Source of the DNA: Lederbergia panacisoli
GTDB taxonomy: Bacteria; Bacillota; Bacilli; Bacillales; Bacillaceae_C
Direction of reading: 5' to 3'
NCBI RefSeq assembly: GCF_024626525.1
Contig: NZ_JANJGU010000013.1
Coordinates: 1 to 64,000, forward strand
DNA length: 64,000 bases
In this document: positions 8,363 through 16,000 of the stretch, piece by piece
Layout: each line of letters opens with the position of its first letter
Numbering within the stretch: position 1 is the first letter of the stretch
The notes under the pieces: model-generated
Seen by the model: the letters and a program-made list of their open reading frames with translations, nothing else
Database searches by the model: none
Told to the model about the DNA's origin: nothing
Program-made: the position numbers and the translations under genes

Positions 8363-9544
8363 ATGGAGATACGAGTCCGGTCAGGAGATACACTTTGGCA
8401 TTACAGCCAGTTATTTTTCATTCCGACAGTTTTGATCGTTGATTCCAATCCGGGTATTAATCCGAATGCTCTCCAAGTGGGGCAACCGATAAAAATTCCT
8501 GGATTTACTGAACAAGCTTATACCATTCGCTCGAGTGATACGTTTTGGAAAATCGCGCAATCACACCATCTTAATATCGATGCATTATTGCTAATGAATC
8601 AAAATATAAATCCAAGTCAACTTCAGCTTGGGCAAAAAATTCGCCTTCCTTTAAGAGTTACGACACTAACCATGAGTGATAGGGATCATTACGATTTTCA
8701 AAAAATGAAAAATGATATTGAAAAGTTATTGACCATCTATCCTTTCGTGCGACGAAGAGAAGCTGGAAAAAGTGTGGACAATTTACCTCTGTATGATTTG
8801 CGGGTTGGAAAAAACAATCGCAAAATCCAAATGAATGCCTCTTTCCATGCAAATGAATGGATTACATCGCCTATTTTAATGAAATTTTTAAATGAGTATT
8901 TGCTGGCATTAACGAATGGTCAAAATATTAGCGGTGTTTCAGCGTTATCCATCTATCAACAATCCCAACTTTCCGCTGTTCCGATGGTGAATCCAGACGG
9001 CGTCAGTCTTGTTTTAAACGGCCCACCTGCCCCAAAACGCGATGAAGTCATTCAGTTGAATCGGGGGAGTACAGACTTTTCAGGATGGAAGGCAAATATT
9101 CGAGGGGTTGATTTAAATAAACAGTTTCCGGCAAATTGGGAATTCGAGAAAGAACGAAAGCCTAAAGTTCCGGGTCCCCGTGATTATCCAGGCCCTACCC
9201 CATTATCTGAACCGGAAACAAAAGCGATGGCGGGGCTTGTCACGAATGAAAATTTTGCTCGCCTTCTAGCATTGCACACACAAGGAAGAGAAATATATTG
9301 GGGCTTTGAAGGACTGGAGCCCCCAGAATCGGAAACGCTCGCCAATGATTTCGCAAGATTAAGCGGTTATACAGCGGTTCGTTATGTGGATAGCTATGCC
9401 GGATATAAAGATTGGTTCATCCAAGAGTTTCGCAGGCCAGGATTTACAATTGAGCTTGGACTCGGCCAAAACCCTCTCCCTATTTCTCAATTTGATGAGA
9501 TTTATGCCCACGTAAAACCATTGTTGGTCAGGGCATTGATCTAA
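8363..9544 (+). CDS. gamma-D-glutamyl-L-diamino acid endopeptidase, LysM-LysM-M14
   Basis: This is a peptidoglycan stem-peptide hydrolase cutting the gamma-D-Glu-diamino acid bond. Two LysM repeats occupy residues 1-48 and 50-95, each starting with a SGDTLW or SSDTFW strand. A peptidase M14 domain follows. Its zinc ligands are seen in FHANEWIT (HxxE) and LALHTQG, and the catalytic glutamate in FTIELGLG. There is no signal peptide. Domain order, length (393) and lack of a signal match endopeptidase I of Lysinibacillus sphaericus, a sporulation enzyme. ATG at 8363 follows GGAGGG. A sigma-G-like -10 and a downstream YjcZ sporulation gene agree with a role in the sporangium. The gene has its own terminator. 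Confidence 0.88.
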   Translation: MEIRVRSGDTLWHYSQLFFIPTVLIVDSNPGINPNALQVGQPIKIPGFTEQAYTIRSSDTFWKIAQSHHLNIDALLLMNQNINPSQLQLGQKIRLPLRVTTLTMSDRDHYDFQKMKNDIEKLLTIYPFVRRREAGKSVDNLPLYDLRVGKNNRKIQMNASFHANEWITSPILMKFLNEYLLALTNGQNISGVSALSIYQQSQLSAVPMVNPDGVSLVLNGPPAPKRDEVIQLNRGSTDFSGWKANIRGVDLNKQFPANWEFEKERKPKVPGPRDYPGPTPLSEPETKAMAGLVTNENFARLLALHTQGREIYWGFEGLEPPESETLANDFARLSGYTAVRYVDSYAGYKDWFIQEFRRPGFTIELGLGQNPLPISQFDEIYAHVKPLLVRALI

Positions 9545-9547
9545 CTG

Positions 9548-9573
9548 GTCCTCCCCTATCGGAGGACTTTTTT
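9548..9573 (+). terminator. intrinsic terminator after the LysM/M14 gene
   Basis: The arms GTCCTCC (9548-9554) and GGAGGAC (9561-9567) are followed directly by TTTTTT. Confidence 0.85.
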
Positions 9574-9622
9574 CTTGAAAGGAAAGAGGACGGACAAATA
9601 GTCCATCCCCTTGAAAAACCTC

Positions 9623-9727
9623 TTAATAATAACCTCCGCCAACAAAAGCCGTCCCTACAATAATTAACAAAATAAACAGGACAACAATTAACGCGAAGCC
9701 TCCAGCTCCATAACCGCCACCACTCAT
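9623..9727 (-). CDS. YjcZ-family sporulation peptide, 34 aa
   Basis: The minus strand encodes a glycine-rich N-terminus ([10 protein letters not shown]), one hydrophobic helix ([15 protein letters not shown]) and a GGGYY end. This is the pattern of the short YjcZ/YhdX sporulation membrane peptides of Bacillus. ATG at 9727 is preceded by AAAGGTGGTG. An ATG four bases upstream in another frame gives a longer, unrelated open frame that is rejected. The peptide is probably inserted in a membrane or incorporated in spores. The molecular role of this family is not established. Confidence 0.85.
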   Translation of the reverse strand: MSGGGYGAGGFALIVVLFILLIIVGTAFVGGGYY

Positions 9728-9757
9728 ACATTACACCACCTTTATTACAGGATGATT

Positions 9758-9766
9758 TATCATATG
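9758..9766 (-). promoter_or_regulatory. possible sigma-E/sigma-K -10 element of the YjcZ gene
   Basis: CATATGATA on the minus strand fits CATANNNTA, the -10 of mother-cell sigma factors. It lies 30 bases before the YjcZ start. The -35 spacing is not ideal. Confidence 0.3.
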
Positions 9767-9812
9767 ATAGTGGACTGTAATTCGAGTGGACGTTTGGAAT
9801 GCCTGGGACACG

Positions 9813-9866
9813 AATTGTTTGAGTGCCAGGCACTCAAACAATTTAGAAACAATTCAGAATTGTTTC
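9813..9866. repeat. pair of perfect palindromic hairpins
   Basis: The first palindrome has 15-base arms, AATTGTTTGAGTGCC (9813-9827) and its complement (9829-9843), around a single A. The second has 10-base arms, GAAACAATTC (9846-9855) and GAATTGTTTC (9857-9866), also around a single A. They share the AAACAATT sequence. They lie just downstream of manA but lack a T-run on either strand, so a standard terminator is unlikely. They look like a dispersed hairpin element. Confidence 0.7.
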
Positions 9867-9878
9867 GACCAAATAATT

Positions 9879-10826
9879 CTATATGTACGACGCAATCAAC
9901 ATTGCGTTACCTTTCATTTCAAAGGTTTCTGTTTCAGCAGGCAAGATGAAATGATCTCCTTTTTCTACAGGGTATGATTTTTCTGCCACGGTTAGGACCG
10001 CGTTTCCTTCGAGTACACTTAAGAGCATGAATGGTTGATTTTGTTCAAACTTTGCTGTTCCGTCAATGTCCCATTTTTGTACAGTAAAGAATTCAGCTTC
10101 AACGAATGTCGTCACGACTGCTCCTGGAATTGAATTTACTTCATGCGAAAAGTCAGGAGCACGGTGAGGAATTGTAGACACGTCAATTGATTTTTCAATA
10201 TGAAGTTCCCGTGGTTTTCCATCCTGTCCGGGGCGATCATAGTCGTACAACCTATATGTAGTGTCGGAGCTTTGCTGTGTTTCCAAGACTAACGTTCCTT
10301 CTCCAAGAGCATGGATTGTGCCACTTGGTACATAGAAGAAATCACCAGGTTTAATTTTTACTTTGCTCAATAGCCTGTCCCACTCATTATTTTCTATCAT
10401 GGAAACAAATTCTTCTTTTGTACGAGCAGTATGACCGTAGATCAACTCCGCTCCTTCTTTGCAGTCAATAATATACCAGCATTCCGTTTTACCAAGCTCG
10501 CCATTTTCATGCTCATTCGCATATTCATCATTTGGATGCACTTGAACAGACAGATCGGCATTCGCATCTAAAATTTTCGTCAATAAAGGAAAAACTTTCG
10601 ATTCCTGATTTCCAAATAGTTCGGGATGATCGCTCCAAAGTTCGATTAACGTTTTGCCGGCAAATCGACCATTTTTCACAATAGAGGGTCCATTTGAATG
10701 CGCTGAAATGGCCCAGCATTCTCCGGTATAGTCATTCGGAATATTATAGCCAAATTTCTCTTTTAATGCAGTTCCTCCCCAAATCCGCTCCTGAAAAACA
10801 GGTTTTAAAAATAATGGTTCGCTCAT
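9879..10826 (-). CDS. manA: mannose-6-phosphate isomerase, class I
   Basis: This zinc enzyme interconverts mannose 6-phosphate and fructose 6-phosphate, the step that brings mannose from the mannan locus into glycolysis. It has the cupin-type PMI core: RIWGG at residue 14, the zinc-binding QVHPND at about residue 97, KTECWYI, and VPSGTIHALGEG with the later metal histidine. At 315 residues it matches the short Bacillus ManA/Pmi/GmuF enzymes. ATG at 10826 follows GGGAGGAAG. The start lies 14 bases after the phosphatase stop, so it is the third gene of the VanZ-phosphatase-manA unit. Confidence 0.95.
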   Translation of the reverse strand: MSEPLFLKPVFQERIWGGTALKEKFGYNIPNDYTGECWAISAHSNGPSIVKNGRFAGKTLIELWSDHPELFGNQESKVFPLLTKILDANADLSVQVHPNDEYANEHENGELGKTECWYIIDCKEGAELIYGHTARTKEEFVSMIENNEWDRLLSKVKIKPGDFFYVPSGTIHALGEGTLVLETQQSSDTTYRLYDYDRPGQDGKPRELHIEKSIDVSTIPHRAPDFSHEVNSIPGAVVTTFVEAEFFTVQKWDIDGTAKFEQNQPFMLLSVLEGNAVLTVAEKSYPVEKGDHFILPAETETFEMKGNAMLIASYI

Positions 10827-10840
10827 GATGTTCTTCCTCC

Positions 10841-11302
10841 CTATTCCATTTCAGATTTTATTTTTTCTAACAATCTTTGGCAGCCATCTAACAAAAGATC
10901 ATACGTTTCCTGAAAATCACCCGTATAATAAGGATCGGGAACATCTGCTTTCTTATCTGTCAAATCAAGCAATCTCATCACCTTCGGATGTTTGGGCTTG
11001 CCGCATATATCGTAAATATCGCGAATATTCATTTCGTCCATGCCAATGATGTAATCAAATTCTTCTATATCCTTTTTTATAAACTGCCTTCCGAACATTC
11101 CTTCAGATGAAATGCGATATTCATCCAATTTCCTTAATGTTCCCTTATGTGGACGAGCACCGACATGCCACGAACTTGTCCCCGCAGAATCAATAAGAAT
11201 CTCCCCGCCAAGGCAATATTTCTCAACCATATCTCTAAATATTGCCTCCGCCATTGGAGAGCGGCAAATATTCCCTAGACAGACAAACAAAACTTTAACC
11301 AT
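10841..11302 (-). CDS. low-molecular-weight protein-tyrosine phosphatase
   Basis: This is a cytoplasmic phosphotyrosine (or phosphoarginine) phosphatase. The P-loop FVCLGNICRSPMAEA at residues 6-20 provides the CX5R nucleophile and arginine. DPYYTGDF near the C-terminus supplies the general-acid aspartate. The 153-residue length is typical (YfkJ/YwlE class). The residues that separate YwlE-type arginine phosphatases from tyrosine phosphatases cannot be judged safely by eye. ATG at 11302 overlaps the end of the VanZ gene by eight bases, which indicates translational coupling. Confidence 0.9.
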   Translation of the reverse strand: MVKVLFVCLGNICRSPMAEAIFRDMVEKYCLGGEILIDSAGTSSWHVGARPHKGTLRKLDEYRISSEGMFGRQFIKKDIEEFDYIIGMDEMNIRDIYDICGKPKHPKVMRLLDLTDKKADVPDPYYTGDFQETYDLLLDGCQRLLEKIKSEME

Positions 11303-11711
11303 GAATCTTTCTCCCCTCTTTTCCCTTTAACAATAGTTTCGTTCCAACGAGCGCAACAATTGCTCCTAAAGAATCCAACCCGACATCAAGCAAGGCTCCC
11401 GTTCTCTCGGGAATAAACACTTGGTGCAGTTCGTCAGTCGCTGCATATATAGTCGTCAACATCCAAGCCATCCAAAATCGTTTCTTTTGTAAACTATTGT
11501 AAAATAGGATGGCAAGAAATCCAAACGCGGCTAAATGAACGAATTTACGGAAAATTACATTCCACATTTGCGCCTCGCCTGAGGTTAAATGAAAAAACCT
11601 TGCTAGTATTGATTGGGTATGACCCCCAGTAGATGAAGGGGAAGCTGTTGCAATAAAAATGGCCGTGCACCAAGCGATAGATGCAATTAGCCAAAAGTAT
11701 CTTTTTTTCAT
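11295..11711 (-). CDS. VanZ-family membrane protein
   Basis: This small integral membrane protein of 138 residues has about four hydrophobic segments (near residues 7-24, 50-68, 80-92 and 108-128). It also has the VanZ-like pattern RKFVHLAAFGFLA ... ATDELHQVFIPERTG ... DVGLDSLGA. In vanA clusters VanZ gives low-level teicoplanin resistance. The chromosomal Bacillus homologues have no proven function. ATG at 11711 follows AAAAGGAAC. It is the first gene of a three-gene unit with the phosphatase and manA. Confidence 0.85.
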   Translation of the reverse strand: MKKRYFWLIASIAWCTAIFIATASPSSTGGHTQSILARFFHLTSGEAQMWNVIFRKFVHLAAFGFLAILFYNSLQKKRFWMAWMLTTIYAATDELHQVFIPERTGALLDVGLDSLGAIVALVGTKLLLKGKEGRKIHG

Positions 11712-11893
11712 AAAAAGTTCCTTTTAATATAGTTTTCTATTATTATATCTAATTCCCCCATTGCATGCACTCAACAAAAATATGAATATCCTATACACTT
11801 TCAAAAAAATAGTATAATTGAACCATTTTTGTTTCATTTTTCCTGAGAAACCTTGCTATTAAAATAATAAAATAGGAAAAACTTCACAAAACA

Positions 11894-11922
11894 TTCACTT
11901 TTATTTTTCAATATGTTATAAT
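11894..11922 (+). promoter_or_regulatory. sigma-A promoter of the acetamidase gene
   Basis: -35 TTCACT (11894-11899) and a perfect -10 TATAAT (11917-11922) are separated by exactly 17 bases, 64 bases before the start codon. Confidence 0.6.
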
Positions 11923-11931
11923 CTTCGCAAT

Positions 11932-11951
11932 ATGTCGTAACATTATGACAT
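11932..11951 (+). promoter_or_regulatory. inverted repeat in the acetamidase leader, operator candidate
   Basis: ATGTCGTAA (11932-11940) and TTATGACAT (11943-11951) are complementary with one mismatch. The repeat spans the expected transcription start and early leader, a usual position for a repressor site. The regulator is unknown. Confidence 0.4.
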
Positions 11952-11986
11952 GAATATTTATACAATTCAGAAAGGATGGTAGAAAG

Positions 11987-12889
11987 ATGACGCAAACGGT
12001 TGGTTTAGGGACTCCCATATATTCATTCAGCAAAGAACATACACCTGTTGCGACTGTTGCATCCGGAAGTCGCATTACGGTTGATTCGTATGATTGTTTC
12101 GAAGGACAAATTACATCTAGCGAAACAACGATGAATGCAATCGATTGGGAACGGATTAATCCAGCAACTGGGCCTATTTATGTGGAATCAGCTGAACCTG
12201 GAGATGTGCTTGCTGTAACAATTCATGGTCTTGATATTAAGGGGCCTGGTGTGCTCGCTACAGGGCAAAACCTTGGAGTTATGGGACATAGGATTGATGA
12301 GTTCACAGTCAAAATGATTCCGCTTGAAGGGGACGAAGCTATTTTTAACGAGAAAGTCCGCATCCCACTCAATAAAATGATTGGTGTGATTGGCGTCGCT
12401 CCAGAAAATGAAGCTGTACCGTGTGGAACACCGGGAAATCACGGCGGAAACTTAGACACAGTTTTAATTACGGAAGGTGCAACAATCTATTTTCCTGTTT
12501 TTCACGAAGGTGCTCTGTTTGGTCTTGGTGATATGCATGCTGCAATGGGGGACGGAGAAATTGGCGTTTCAGGAATTGAAGTTGCTGGACAAGCTGATTT
12601 GTCGCTTGAAGTGAAAAAAGGAAAAAGTATAAAACATCCACTTGTAAAAAATAAGGATGGCCTTTGCATTTTGGTAAGTGCTGAAACACTAGATGAGGCT
12701 GCAAAGCTTGCTGTTGAAGAGATGATTGATTTATTGATGCCATACACAGATATGGATGTGGCGGAAATGACTATGCTGATGAGCTCAATAGGGCATTCAC
12801 AGATTTCTCAAATCGTAGATCCCCTTCTTACAGCTAGATTCTTTGTACCACAATCATTTTTAGATGCTTATAATATAGACTTATTTTAA
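11987..12889 (+). CDS. acetamidase/formamidase family protein
   Basis: This is a predicted amide hydrolase releasing ammonia from short-chain amides such as formamide or acetamide. It spans the whole FmdA_AmdA fold in 300 residues. It has the conserved SAEPGDVLAVTI segment, CGTPGNHGGNLD (metal or active-site region) and FHEGALFGLGDMHAAMGDGEIGVSGIE. ATG at 11987 follows AAAGGATGG. The permease gene begins 20 bases after its stop, so the two form an operon from the promoter at 11894. The exact amide substrate cannot be read from the sequence. Confidence 0.88.
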   Translation: MTQTVGLGTPIYSFSKEHTPVATVASGSRITVDSYDCFEGQITSSETTMNAIDWERINPATGPIYVESAEPGDVLAVTIHGLDIKGPGVLATGQNLGVMGHRIDEFTVKMIPLEGDEAIFNEKVRIPLNKMIGVIGVAPENEAVPCGTPGNHGGNLDTVLITEGATIYFPVFHEGALFGLGDMHAAMGDGEIGVSGIEVAGQADLSLEVKKGKSIKHPLVKNKDGLCILVSAETLDEAAKLAVEEMIDLLMPYTDMDVAEMTMLMSSIGHSQISQIVDPLLTARFFVPQSFLDAYNIDLF

Positions 12890-12909
12890 TCGTTTAGGGG
12901 GAAATTTGA

Positions 12910-14280
12910 GTGGCAATAGAAAAACTAAGCCAAGAGGCTGATTTAAATGGGAAAGCTCCTGCATATAAACAGGAACTGAAACGTGCATTAACCTTTTGGG
13001 ATTTAATGATTTACGGTTTGATCTTCATGGTGCCAATTGCGCCATTCGGTATTTATGGTGAGGTTGCAACGGGAGCAAAAGGGATGGTTGCCCTTGCATA
13101 TGTCATCGGGATGATTGGGATGATTTTTACTGCGCTGAGCTACGCGCGCATGTCAGAAGCGATTCCTTATTCAGGTTCTGTTTACGCTTATGCACAGCAC
13201 GGGATTAATGAAACAGCTGGATTTTTTGGAGGATGGCTCATCCTTCTGGATTATATTTTCGTACCTGCACTTTTATATTTAGTGAGTGCGGCTGCACTTG
13301 CAGATATTGTTCCAGAAGTGCCGATCATCGTTTGGCTCCTCATATTCATTGGAATAAATACATTTATTAACGTATTAGGTATTGAATTTACTGCAAAAAC
13401 GAACAAATATATATTAATTGCTGAACTTATAGTATTAGTTATTTTCGTAGTAGCAGGAATTATTGCCGTCGCGCAGCATGTGAACGGTGCAGAATTTACG
13501 TTTAAGCCTTTATATGATAAAGAACATTTTTCAATGGCAACAGTCATGGGTGCTGTTTCGATTGCAGTTCTAAGCTTCCTTGGTTTTGACGCTGTTTCTA
13601 CACTTGCCGAAGAATCCAAAGGCGGCCGAAAAGCAATTGGTAATGCGATTATTGGTGCGTTGCTCTTAGTCGGAGTTATGTTCATTATCCAAACTTGGGT
13701 AGCAGCACTAATTTGGCCTGATTTTACTACTTTTGAAAATGTTGATACAGCATTCTATCAAATTGCAGAATTAGCCGGTGGTACTTGGCTAAAATGGACT
13801 ACCATCATTGCTACAGTTATAGCCTGGGGTATTGCGGATGCACTCGTTGCACAAGCAGCCATTTCTCGTATTCTATTTAGTATGGCTCGTGACCGCAAGC
13901 TTCCACATGCGTTATCAAAAGTTCATCCTAAATTTAAAACACCATTTGTCGCAACGATTGTTGTTGCTGTTATTTCATTTATTGTAACAATGTTCTTCTC
14001 TGCACAAATTGGACAACTTGCATCGATCGTTAACTTTGGTGCACTTTCTGCTTTCTTAATATTGCATATTTCTGTTATTAACTTCTATATTAGAAAGAAG
14101 AAAAGTACTAATTATTTCAGTCACTTAGTGTTGCCTGCTATTGGTTTTCTGATAATTGGCTATGTTTGGCTTAATCTGGACATACTCGCTAAGCAACTTG
14201 GATTTATGTGGCTTGGAATTGGAGTAATTTACTATGCTTATTTGAAATTTAGTAAAAAGGATACTAAGGTAGAGTTGTAA
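12910..14280 (+). CDS. APC-superfamily permease
   Basis: This is a cytoplasmic-membrane carrier with about 12 hydrophobic segments over 456 residues. Its first segment, LTFWDLMIYGLIFMVPIAPF, resembles amino-acid/polyamine/organocation transporters. SFLGFDAVSTLAEESKGGRK is a typical APC loop. The start is GTG at 12910 with AGGGGG eight bases upstream. It is co-transcribed with the acetamidase gene, so it may bring in the amide, an amine or an amino acid that feeds that enzyme. Its specificity is not known. Confidence 0.85.
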   Translation: MAIEKLSQEADLNGKAPAYKQELKRALTFWDLMIYGLIFMVPIAPFGIYGEVATGAKGMVALAYVIGMIGMIFTALSYARMSEAIPYSGSVYAYAQHGINETAGFFGGWLILLDYIFVPALLYLVSAAALADIVPEVPIIVWLLIFIGINTFINVLGIEFTAKTNKYILIAELIVLVIFVVAGIIAVAQHVNGAEFTFKPLYDKEHFSMATVMGAVSIAVLSFLGFDAVSTLAEESKGGRKAIGNAIIGALLLVGVMFIIQTWVAALIWPDFTTFENVDTAFYQIAELAGGTWLKWTTIIATVIAWGIADALVAQAAISRILFSMARDRKLPHALSKVHPKFKTPFVATIVVAVISFIVTMFFSAQIGQLASIVNFGALSAFLILHISVINFYIRKKKSTNYFSHLVLPAIGFLIIGYVWLNLDILAKQLGFMWLGIGVIYYAYLKFSKKDTKVEL

Positions 14281-14331
14281 TTACAAAGAACAAGCGTCTG
14301 TTCATCAACAGGCACTTACGCTGGATGAAAC

Positions 14332-14367
14332 AAAGGTGCAGATCCCGAACGGGTCTGCACCTTTTCT
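14332..14367. terminator. bidirectional terminator between convergent genes
   Basis: AAAGGTGCAGA (14332-14342) pairs with TCTGCACCTTTT (14354-14365), with GGG/CCC pairing inside the loop. A-rich and T-rich flanks serve the permease gene on the plus strand and the MFS gene on the minus strand. Confidence 0.85.
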
Positions 14368-14368
14368 A

Positions 14369-15541
14369 TTATCCTCGTACCATTTCTACTTTTCTACTAG
14401 ACTTTTCTTTAATAGAAAATAAGATAAAACCTACCGTACCAATAAAGGAACTACCGGCCATTAAAAAATAAAGAGTCGAACCACTAAAAGCGTCAAAGAT
14501 AATGCCGCCAATGGAAGAACCAATAATATTCGTTATACTAAACGCAATTCCCATAAACACCATATGTCCAGTGGCCTGCATTTCGACAGGAAGGGCTCTA
14601 TATAAATATTCAATGGCGCCCATATACATAATTGCAAAACAAATTCCATGCAATAATTGTATTGAAAGCAGGACTGTGGGGTCTGTAATAAATCCGATCA
14701 TGATCCACCTAATTGTAAAAAGGAAACCGGCTATGATCATGTATTTAATGGGACTTTCCGACCGAAACCAAATGGCACTTGTAATAAAAAGGATGGCCTC
14801 ACTAAGAACGCCTATAAACCAGAGCCAGCCAACAAGCATCTCGTTCCCGCCAATTTCAAATAAATATAAGCTAATGAAACTATCATTCACACGATGTGTC
14901 AGGAAAATAAAAAAGCATAATAAAAAGAAAATAAGCAGCGTTCTGTTTTTGAAAAATTGACCCACTTCTTTTAAATTTACTTTTTTCGCACCAGATTTCG
15001 CATCCGTCAGCGTCATCGATAACAAAAAGGTAATTCCGGCAACGGTCATCATCGGAAGGGCAAGTGATTCTACTCCCATCTTATTAAAGTAAAACCCGCT
15101 AGCCAACGAAAGAATTGCAAAACCAAAGGAGCTCCAAGATCGAATCGAGCCAAATGAAACTTTATATTCATCCGCAACACGCTTAGCTAAATTATCTGAT
15201 AATGGGTTTAAGGCAGTAAAGAAGAAGAAAAATAAGGCGCCTGCCGCATAAAGCCAAACAAGAGAGCTAAGTTTGAAAATCAAAAAGATTCCTATTAAAA
15301 TACCAATTAACACTATATTGATGATTTTTTTTACTGTTTTAAATTTATCACTCATAAAGCCCCAAACAGGCTGAGCAAAAAGACCGACTGCTGTTCCTAG
15401 CGCAAAAAACATCCCGATTGCCGATTTTGACAACCCATTATTTTGAAAATATAAAGGCAAAAAACTAACGACCAATGAACTGATTGCCGCACCAAAAAAC
15501 AAAAACATTTTAAGAGACAAGAGAGGATTTTTTCGTAGCAT
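14369..15541 (-). CDS. MFS transporter, LacY/HcaT-like (MFS_1_like)
   Basis: This 12-segment major facilitator carrier of 390 residues belongs to the group with E. coli HcaT and B. subtilis YwbF. Its N-terminus is LSLKMFLFFGAAISSLVVSF, and the loop GFMSDKFKTVKK corresponds to the conserved MFS loop after segment 2. The frame is open to 15757, but those 72 codons show no family similarity. ATG at 15541 has GGAAG nine bases upstream and starts the first membrane segment correctly. Substrate unknown. A sugar, oligosaccharide or aromatic acid is possible. It lies next to, but well separated from, the mannonate-dehydratase-like gene. Confidence 0.8.
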   Translation of the reverse strand: MLRKNPLLSLKMFLFFGAAISSLVVSFLPLYFQNNGLSKSAIGMFFALGTAVGLFAQPVWGFMSDKFKTVKKIINIVLIGILIGIFLIFKLSSLVWLYAAGALFFFFFTALNPLSDNLAKRVADEYKVSFGSIRSWSSFGFAILSLASGFYFNKMGVESLALPMMTVAGITFLLSMTLTDAKSGAKKVNLKEVGQFFKNRTLLIFFLLCFFIFLTHRVNDSFISLYLFEIGGNEMLVGWLWFIGVLSEAILFITSAIWFRSESPIKYMIIAGFLFTIRWIMIGFITDPTVLLSIQLLHGICFAIMYMGAIEYLYRALPVEMQATGHMVFMGIAFSITNIIGSSIGGIIFDAFSGSTLYFLMAGSSFIGTVGFILFSIKEKSSRKVEMVRG

Positions 15542-16000
15542 AATAGTGTGCTTCCTTTTCAAGTAAATTTCTGTGTAGTTTTTCACTAAGGCTCTTTTCC
15601 CAAACATTGTTGCTATTTGATCGAATCTACATAAAAAGAAATAGATTTTACCCTTAGAAATGATATTAAAATGAGAAAAGAGATACACGCTTAATAAGAA
15701 ATGCAAAACTTCCTTATTAGGTGTAAAAGCCAGTTCTTGGGCTTTTACAAACAACAAACTTTAAGAAAATAGCCTTCACTAAAATGAGCCAGCCCTGCAT
15801 ATGAGGACTGGCCAGTTATGGCTACTGTTATACTATACATTGGTGGTCATCGTTTGTATAGTGCCTAATTATTGGGGATTATAAAGCAATTCAAAAACAG
15901 TTCGCAATCTTTATTATATAATTTTTTAGAAATTTAATACATGCTGTCTCGGATACATGCATCTTGGAAATTTGGTTTAATAAAAATCTACTAATCTCTT
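15542..16000. other. intergenic region without a recognised gene
   Basis: Two weak structures are visible: an inverted repeat ACTATACA (15832-15839) / TGTATAGT (15855-15862), and an 8-base direct repeat ATACATGC at 15937 and 15953. Neither has a T-run. The inverted repeat could be an operator for the MFS gene. No coding sequence is supported. Confidence 0.4.

Noticed and set aside
9528-9833. Minus-strand 101-residue frame
   Set aside because: It overlaps the terminator and uses the wrong frame. The YjcZ peptide in the neighbouring frame has the correct start site and family pattern.
11932-11951. TnrA/GlnR nitrogen-control box before the acetamidase gene
   Set aside because: The repeat resembles TGTNA-N7-TNACA, but one arm mismatches and the spacing is 18 instead of 17, so I only list it as an unassigned operator.
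15542-15757. N-terminal extension of the MFS protein
   Set aside because: The extra 72 codons have no ribosome site at 15757 and no similarity to MFS proteins, and ATG at 15541 has a good site.
15937-15960. ATACATGC direct repeat as target-site duplication
   Set aside because: The copies are only eight bases apart with nothing between them that could be an element.
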